Source: Rubrivivax sp. SCN 71-131
Lineage (GTDB): Bacteria > Pseudomonadota > Gammaproteobacteria > Burkholderiales > Burkholderiaceae_C
Direction of reading: 5' to 3'
DNA: 64,000 nt
NCBI GenBank assembly: GCA_001724995.1
Contig: MEFD01000024.1
Span: 31,669-95,668 of the forward strand
Shown here one piece after another: positions 59,792 to 64,000 of the stretch. Below the pieces are notes generated by a model, which saw only the letters and a list, made by a program, of their open reading frames with translations, was not told where the DNA came from and did no database searches. The position numbers and the translations under genes were made by a program. Numbering within the stretch: the stretch's first letter is position 1; each line of letters starts with the position of its first letter.

Positions 59792-60700
59792 ATGCCTTCG
59801 TCCCTGCACCGCCGCTCGCACCTGCCCCTGCCGGGCGCGCACAGCGTCATCGCGCAGCGCATCGTGCCGGCCCTGCACGCGCAGCGCTGGACGCTGGACA
59901 GCGGCCTGTCCTACGCCATCCATCTGCAGAGCGGCCGCGGCCGCGTCGTGCACGATGAGGGCGAGTTGCCGCTGCGCACGCACGACGTGGCCTGGATGCC
60001 CGCAGGCAGCGGGCAGGCGCTGCGGGTGGATCCCGGCAGTGCCGGCGTCTCGGTCGGCGTCTCCGACACCCTGCTTGCCGCCGCCATGGGAGACCGCCCG
60101 GCGATGGCGGCGCTGCGCCAGGTCAGCCTGCGACGCTTCGCCCTCACCGCCGCCGAGCCGGCCGCGCGCGAGGAACTGGTGCGCTCGCTGCTGGCCATCG
60201 AGGCCGAGGCGCGGCGCGACGCCGAGGCGTCACCGCCCTACCTGGTGGCGCACCTCACGCTGGTGCTGGTGATGCTCTGGCGCCTCTCCAGCAGCGGGGG
60301 CGACGCCCTGCCGGCGGCCGGCGCGGTGGCGCCGCGGCTGCTGCGCTTTCGCCATCTCGTCGAAGCGCAGTACCGCGCGCACTGGCCGCTGTCGCGCTAC
60401 GCCGCCGAGATGGGCATCTCCACCGACCGACTGCACGACCTCTGCCGCACGAGCCTCGGGCGCAGCCCGCTCGAACTCGTGCACCAGCGTCTGGTGCGCG
60501 AGGCCTGCAGCCTGCTCGCCGGCACGGACCTGGCGGTCGAGCGCGTGGCGGCGGACCTCGGCTTCGGCAGCACCAGCCACTTCAGCCGCTTCTTCAAGCG
60601 CTGGCTGCGACAAAGCCCCTCGGCCTGGCGCGCGCATGCACGCGCACAGGCCGCGGCCGGCCGTGCCGCCCTGCCGGCGAGCTACGCCGACTGGCCCTGA
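59792..60700 (+). CDS. AraC-family transcriptional regulator
   Basis: The ATG at 59792 gives 302 residues (an upstream ATG at 59744 adds 16). The N-terminal half is a cupin-like sensor region (LSYAIHLQSGRGRVVHDEGELPLRTHDVAWMPAGSG). The C-terminal about 100 residues form the double helix-turn-helix: YAAEMGISTDRLHDLCRTSLGRSPLELVHQRL, then AVERVAADLGFGSTSHFSRFFKRWLRQSPSAWR. Divergent from the aldehyde dehydrogenase operon, which it probably controls. Its 3' end overlaps the convergent universal stress protein gene by 19 bases. Confidence 0.93.
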   Translation: MPSSLHRRSHLPLPGAHSVIAQRIVPALHAQRWTLDSGLSYAIHLQSGRGRVVHDEGELPLRTHDVAWMPAGSGQALRVDPGSAGVSVGVSDTLLAAAMGDRPAMAALRQVSLRRFALTAAEPAAREELVRSLLAIEAEARRDAEASPPYLVAHLTLVLVMLWRLSSSGGDALPAAGAVAPRLLRFRHLVEAQYRAHWPLSRYAAEMGISTDRLHDLCRTSLGRSPLELVHQRLVREACSLLAGTDLAVERVAADLGFGSTSHFSRFFKRWLRQSPSAWRAHARAQAAAGRAALPASYADWP

Positions 60701-61611
60701 TCGCCGCCGTGCGCCGCGCGCGCGGGCGTGCACACCAGCACGTCCGCACTGCCCTCGGCCAGCACGTGCTGCGTGACGCTGCCCAGCAGCAGGTCCTCGC
60801 CGATCGAGCGGCCATGCTTGCCGAGCACGACGAGGTCGCAGTCGCGCTCCTGCTCCTGCTCGACGATGCGCTGCGAGGCCTCGCCCTCGACGACGAGGGC
60901 CTCGTAGTCGTCGGCCGCCAGCCCCTGCCCGCACGCCAGCGCGTGCAGCGCCTGCACGGCCTGCGCGCGCGCGTGCTGGCGGTAGTGCTCGATGGTCGCC
61001 TCGTCGACGCCGGCAAAGCGCAGCTTCTCCTCGAAGGGCACCTGGAACGCCGACAGCAGCAGCAGCCGCGCGCGCGGCGCCAGCTCGCGCACCAGCGCCA
61101 GCGCGCGCTGCGACGAGGACGAGCCGTCCAGCGCCACGAGCACGCGCCGGTAGGGCTCGTGCGCGCTCTGGCGCACGACCAGCACCGGCCGCCGTGCGCG
61201 CCGCACCAGGCGCTCCGAGGTCGTGCCCAGCACCAGGCGGCGCAGAAAGCCCGCGCCGCGCGCCCCGACGACGAGCAGCACCGCGTCCAGGCGCTCGAGC
61301 TCCTGCACGAGCTCGTCGACCACCGCACCGGCGGCCTCGACCGTGCGCACCACCAGGTCGCCGCGGTCGGCGAGCTCGTCGGCCAGCGCGCGCAACTGCG
61401 CGCGCGCGTCGGCCAGCAGCTGCGCCTCCAGCGCGTGGCCGCTGCCCAGCCACTGGCGCAGCTCGCCCAGCGCTCCAGCCGCGGTGACGTGCATCAGCGA
61501 CAGCGACAGCGCCCCGCCGTGCTCGCCCACCAGCCGCGCGGCACGGTCGGCGGCGCGGCGCGCCGCACCGGAAAAATCGGTGGCGGCGAGCACGTGAGCC
61601 GGCGTCTTCAT
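60682..61611 (-). CDS. Tandem universal stress protein
   Basis: 309 residues with two UspA domains. The first (about 1-145) ends with VVGARGAGFLRRLVLGTTSERLV and the second (about 155-300) with VLGKHGRSIGEDLLLGSVTQHVL; both fit the G-x2-G-x9-G(S/T) ATP-binding signature. The ATG at 61611 overlaps the stop of the upstream P-type ATPase remnant as ATGA, suggesting that the two were once a coupled pair. The stop codon lies inside the convergent AraC-type gene. Confidence 0.93.
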   Translation of the reverse strand: MKTPAHVLAATDFSGAARRAADRAARLVGEHGGALSLSLMHVTAAGALGELRQWLGSGHALEAQLLADARAQLRALADELADRGDLVVRTVEAAGAVVDELVQELERLDAVLLVVGARGAGFLRRLVLGTTSERLVRRARRPVLVVRQSAHEPYRRVLVALDGSSSSQRALALVRELAPRARLLLLSAFQVPFEEKLRFAGVDEATIEHYRQHARAQAVQALHALACGQGLAADDYEALVVEGEASQRIVEQEQERDCDLVVLGKHGRSIGEDLLLGSVTQHVLAEGSADVLVCTPARAAHGGDQGQSA

Positions 61612-61904
61612 CGGACTGATCTGCGGATAACCATCTTGCGCACCTCCTCGACCCACAGCACCACGCTGGCCAGCGCCAGCAGGGCGAGCAGCGTCAGCGG
61701 CGGCAGCGGCACGGTGTGGAACAGCACGTTCAGCGGCGCCGCGTAGAGTACCAGCGCCTGCAGCAGCACCGACAGCAGCAGCCCGTCCCGCCGCCACGGG
61801 TTGAGCGGCAGACACGCCGCAGTCGCGTACGGCCCCGGCCCCGGCCCCGGCCCCGGCAGCGGCATCGTCTGGTGCCTGGATCGGTGTCGGATCGGCGTCC
61901 TCAT
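61608..61904 (-). pseudogene. C-terminal remnant of a P-type cation-transporting ATPase
   Basis: Open frame of up to 98 codons. From about residue 34 it reads like the last two transmembrane helices of a P-type (Ca2+-type) ATPase: LNPWRRDGLLLSVLLQALVLYAAPLNVLFHTVPLPPLTLLALLALASVVLWVEEVRKMVIRR. The upstream part is not ATPase-like and contains a Gly-Pro run from a (GGCCCC)4 repeat (61831-61856). The phosphorylation domain and other helices are absent from the window, so this is best seen as a truncated remnant. It remains coupled by ATGA to the universal stress protein gene. It could instead be a small two-helix membrane protein still expressed. Confidence 0.65.
61831..61856. repeat. (GGCCCC)4 hexanucleotide repeat
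   Basis: Four perfect GGCCCC units plus GG, at the junction where the ATPase-like remnant loses similarity. The unit length is a multiple of three, so copy-number change would not shift the frame. Confidence 0.85.
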
Positions 61905-61968
61905 CTCGTTCTCGGGCGCGGCGGCGACGCCTGCGCCTGCTTCGGGGCGGGGCTGCTAAGCTCGCCTC

Positions 61969-62334
61969 ATGGTGAAGATCATTGCACGCTGGGCCCTGCT
62001 CGCCGCAGCGCTCCTGCTGGTGGACCAGGTCTACGACGGGGTCGAGATCAGCGGCTTCGCCGCCGCGCTGGCCGCCACCTTCGTGCTCGGGCTGCTCAAC
62101 ACGCTGGTGCGGCCGCTGCTGGTGGTGCTGACGCTGCCGGTGACGCTGCTGACGCTGGGGCTGTTCCTCTTCGTCGTCAACGCGCTCATGTTCTGGGCCG
62201 CGGCCTCGCTGCTGCCGAGCCTGCACGTGCAGGGCTTTGGCGCCGCCCTCGTCGGCTCGCTGATGTACAGCGCCTGCGGCATCGTCATCGACGCCGCGGT
62301 CGAGCGCGTCTTCGGCGACCGCTCGCTGGCGTGA
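61969..62334 (+). CDS. YvlD-like/phage-holin-4-type membrane protein
   Basis: 121 residues with four hydrophobic helices. The family pattern is clear: LGLLNTLVRPLLVVLTLPVTLLTLGLFLFVVNALMFW. This family (PF04020-like) is widespread in bacteria and is usually not a phage holin; function unknown. A weak -10-like TAAGCT lies 7 bases before the ATG. Its stop overlaps the GTG start of the uracil-DNA glycosylase gene (GTGA). Confidence 0.88.
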   Translation: MVKIIARWALLAAALLLVDQVYDGVEISGFAAALAATFVLGLLNTLVRPLLVVLTLPVTLLTLGLFLFVVNALMFWAAASLLPSLHVQGFGAALVGSLMYSACGIVIDAAVERVFGDRSLA

Positions 62335-63101
62335 GCGGCGCCGTCGGCCAGCGGCTGCTCGCCGCCGCCGATGCGGTGTCGCACGCGCTCGCGGCGCTTC
62401 GTTTCGCGCCGCCGGTGGCACATGTCTACAACCCGCTGCAGTACGCGCACGCGCCCTACGCGCGCTACGTCCAGCGCTACGGCAACGCGACCAAGCGCGT
62501 CGTGCTGCTGGGCATGAACCCGGGGCCCTTCGGCATGATGCAGACCGGCGTGCCCTTCGGCGAGGTTGCCGCGGTGCGCGACTGGATGGGCATCGCAGCC
62601 GCGGTGGCACGCCCGCCGCACGAGCATCCGAAGCGCCCGATCGAGGGTTTCGCGTGCGCGCGCTCCGAGGTCAGCGGGCGGCGGCTGTGGGCCTGGGCGC
62701 AGGCGCGCTTCGGCAGCGCGGAGGCCTTCTTCGCCGACTGGTTCGTGCTCAACTACTGCCCGCTCGTCTTCCTCGCCGACAGCGGCCGCAACCTCACGCC
62801 CGACAAGCTGCCGCGCGCCGAGCGCGAGGCGGTGGCGCGCATCTGCGACCGCCATCTCGCAGCCGCCATCGAGGCGCTGCAGCCGCAGTGGCTGGTCGGC
62901 GTCGGCGCCTTCGCCGGGCGCTGCGCGCGCAGCGTGCTGGCCGCCGATGGCATCGCGCCCACGCTGGCCGCACGCGTGCAGGTGGCGCAAATCCTGCATC
63001 CGAGCCCGGCCAGCCCGGCGGCCAACCGCGGCTGGGCCGAGGCGGTCGACCTCGAGCTGGCGTCGCTGGGCCTGCTGCCCGCGGCGCGAACGCGGGCGTG
63101 A
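62331..63101 (+). CDS. SMUG1-type uracil-DNA glycosylase
   Basis: Base-excision repair enzyme removing uracil and oxidised pyrimidines. GTG start at 62331 (GTGA overlap with the membrane-protein gene) gives 256 residues. The diagnostic active-site motif GMNPGPFGMMQTGVPFGEV is at 61-79, and the C-terminal HPSPASPAANRGW carries the conserved His. This family is uncommon in bacteria but known in several betaproteobacteria. The coupling to an unrelated membrane protein is unexplained. Confidence 0.92.
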   Translation: MSGAVGQRLLAAADAVSHALAALRFAPPVAHVYNPLQYAHAPYARYVQRYGNATKRVVLLGMNPGPFGMMQTGVPFGEVAAVRDWMGIAAAVARPPHEHPKRPIEGFACARSEVSGRRLWAWAQARFGSAEAFFADWFVLNYCPLVFLADSGRNLTPDKLPRAEREAVARICDRHLAAAIEALQPQWLVGVGAFAGRCARSVLAADGIAPTLAARVQVAQILHPSPASPAANRGWAEAVDLELASLGLLPAARTRA

Positions 63102-63126
63102 GCGCCACGGCCGGCGCCGCGCGGCT

Positions 63127-63618
63127 TCAGATCCAGCGCCGCGTGCCGGCGCGGTAGACCGCGAAGGCGTCGCCGAACTTGGCCTGCAGGATGCGCTCCT
63201 CGGGCAGGATCTGGAACCGCGTCACGTAGGCCAGATAGGCCAGCGGCGCGAGCCAGACAACGAGCGAGTCGATGCGGATGGCATAGGCCACCAGCAGCAG
63301 CAGCAGGCTGAGATACATGGGGTTGCGCGTGAAGCGGAAGGCGCCGCCGGTGACCAGCGCGCTCGCCCGCGCGGGCTGCAGCGGGTTGATCGTCGTGTGT
63401 GCGCGCCAAAGGCTGGCGACCGCCACCAGCACGATCACGGCGCTGAGCTGCGAGAGCGCGACGCCCAGGTGCATGCGCAGCGGCGTCGGGTCGATGCCGA
63501 TCCCGTTGGCCAGCCGGTAGGCCTTCATCGCCCCGCCCAGCACCGCGGCGATGATGGGCGCGGGGATGCGGGTGTCGAGGAATCGGGCGCGCGGGTTCAG
63601 CGATTCGGCAGGAGGCAT
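63127..63618 (-). CDS. ICMT/PEMT-like membrane methyltransferase
   Basis: 163 residues from the ATG at 63618. Membrane protein of the isoprenylcysteine carboxyl methyltransferase-like group in bacteria. Four or five hydrophobic segments; the C-terminal SAM-binding signature is visible: GAFRFTRNPMYLSLLLLL, then ILPEERILQAKFGDAFAVYRAGTRRW. Bacteria do not use farnesylated proteins, so the substrate is unknown. It may act on small molecules or lipids. Confidence 0.85.
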   Translation of the reverse strand: MPPAESLNPRARFLDTRIPAPIIAAVLGGAMKAYRLANGIGIDPTPLRMHLGVALSQLSAVIVLVAVASLWRAHTTINPLQPARASALVTGGAFRFTRNPMYLSLLLLLVAYAIRIDSLVVWLAPLAYLAYVTRFQILPEERILQAKFGDAFAVYRAGTRRWI

Positions 63619-63772
63619 ATTGGCTGCCGATGATACGAAGCCGGGCGGACATGGGCGTTTCACCCGCACTTGTCGACGCGCAGGTGAGATCGCACGCCCG
63701 CGCCCGTGCCCGGGGCACTGGGCGCCGGGCGCCACGGCTTGCGCCCGACACCGCAGCGGCCCCCGCCGCCGT

Positions 63773-64000
63773 TCAGGCCGCCTGGGCCGCAAGCTCCTGG
63801 TTGGCGGCCACGCTGCTTGCGGTCACGCGCTCGATCGCGATGCGCGCGCTGTTCAGCGCCTCGGCCCTGGGCGCCTCGCCCAGCGCCACGCCCTCGGCGC
63901 ACACGAAGCGCACGTCGGTGATGCCGAAGAAGCCAAAGACCACCTTCAGATAGCTCTCCTGGTGTTCCATCGCCCGGCCGCCGTCGCTGGTCGAGTAGAC
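63773..64000 (-). CDS. azoR: FMN-dependent NADH-azoreductase (5' part outside window)
   Basis: C-terminal 75 residues of an AzoR-type flavodoxin-fold quinone/azo reductase; the frame runs off the window edge. Visible are [41 protein letters not shown], matching the AzoR C-terminal helix-strand-helix. The enzyme reduces quinones, azo dyes and nitroaromatics with NADH. It lies upstream of the ICMT-like gene on the same strand, with a gap of 154 bases in which no clear promoter is seen. Confidence 0.9.
   Translation of the reverse strand, partial: VYSTSDGGRAMEHQESYLKVVFGFFGITDVRFVCAEGVALGEAPRAEALNSARIAIERVTASSVAANQELAAQAA

Noticed and set aside
61831..61856. (GGCCCC)4 as a phase-variation switch
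   Set aside because: Unit of six keeps the reading frame, so slippage would not switch expression; only a length change of a Gly-Pro run.
61969..62334. Prophage holin
   Set aside because: The family name is historical; no lysin or phage structural genes are nearby and the neighbour is a DNA repair gene.

Overview
The window is high-GC bacterial chromosome, densely coding and almost gap-free. No stretch over 300 bases lacks a gene: the longest gaps are the rho leader (about 255 bases), the sbp/mrpA divergent region (about 235) and the pseudokinase/trxA divergent region (about 200). Gene content and order point to a betaproteobacterium of the order Burkholderiales, in the broad Rubrivivax/Leptothrix/Ideonella neighbourhood. 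The main signs are tpiA-secG-tRNA-Leu(GAG)-nuoA-N, pnp next to rpsO, recR-ybaB-dnaX near the small SRP RNA, and trxA-rho-rpmE2. The taxon is inferred from synteny and codon use only.

Layout. 1-2.5 kb (+): end of a flagellar export operon, fliN(partial)-fliO-fliP-fliQ-fliR. 2.6-6.2 kb: a BrkB/YihY membrane protein divergent from DUF2069 and a GlcD-like FAD oxidase, then a DUF1178 zinc-ribbon protein. 6.3-20.9 kb (-): the complete 14-gene complex I operon nuoA-N. A terminator and tRNA-Leu(GAG) follow, then (-) secG, tpiA, a quinone oxidoreductase, pnp, rpsO, an orphan Liv-type binding protein, tsaD, recR, ybaB and dnaX. 31.9-33.2 kb (+): a PurM-like protein and the 4.5S SRP RNA. 33.2-37.5 kb (-): a Ser/Thr kinase-HDOD-GAF protein and an adjacent pseudokinase-HDOD protein. 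37.7-39.9 kb (+): trxA, rho, rpmE2 and a strong terminator.

40.0-45.1 kb (+) is the accessory segment. It is a type III restriction-modification operon in which a zeta-toxin-like kinase and a 73-residue small protein lie between mod and res. All four genes overlap, so they are probably translationally coupled. This is the best candidate for an under-described system here. 45.3-46.4 kb (-) holds a second orphan Liv-type binding protein with a good promoter and paired direct repeats. 46.7-52.7 kb (+): a group-2 Mrp Na+/H+ antiporter operon, mrpAB(fused)-C-D-E-F-G.

52.7-59.6 kb (-) is one likely transcript, aldehyde dehydrogenase-SDR-binding protein-livHMGF, divergent from an AraC-family regulator. 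It looks like uptake plus two-step oxidation of an alcohol or aldehyde, perhaps aromatic. 60.7-64 kb: a tandem universal stress protein coupled to what looks like the C-terminal stub of a P-type cation ATPase, a YvlD-like membrane protein overlapping a SMUG1-type uracil-DNA glycosylase, an ICMT-like methyltransferase, and the end of an azoreductase gene.

Several genes (dnaX, the PurM-like gene, mrpA, DUF2069) have a -10-like hexamer only 6-9 bases before the ATG and no Shine-Dalgarno, suggesting leaderless transcripts. Start codons were chosen from family length, overlap geometry and upstream signals; none is experimentally supported.
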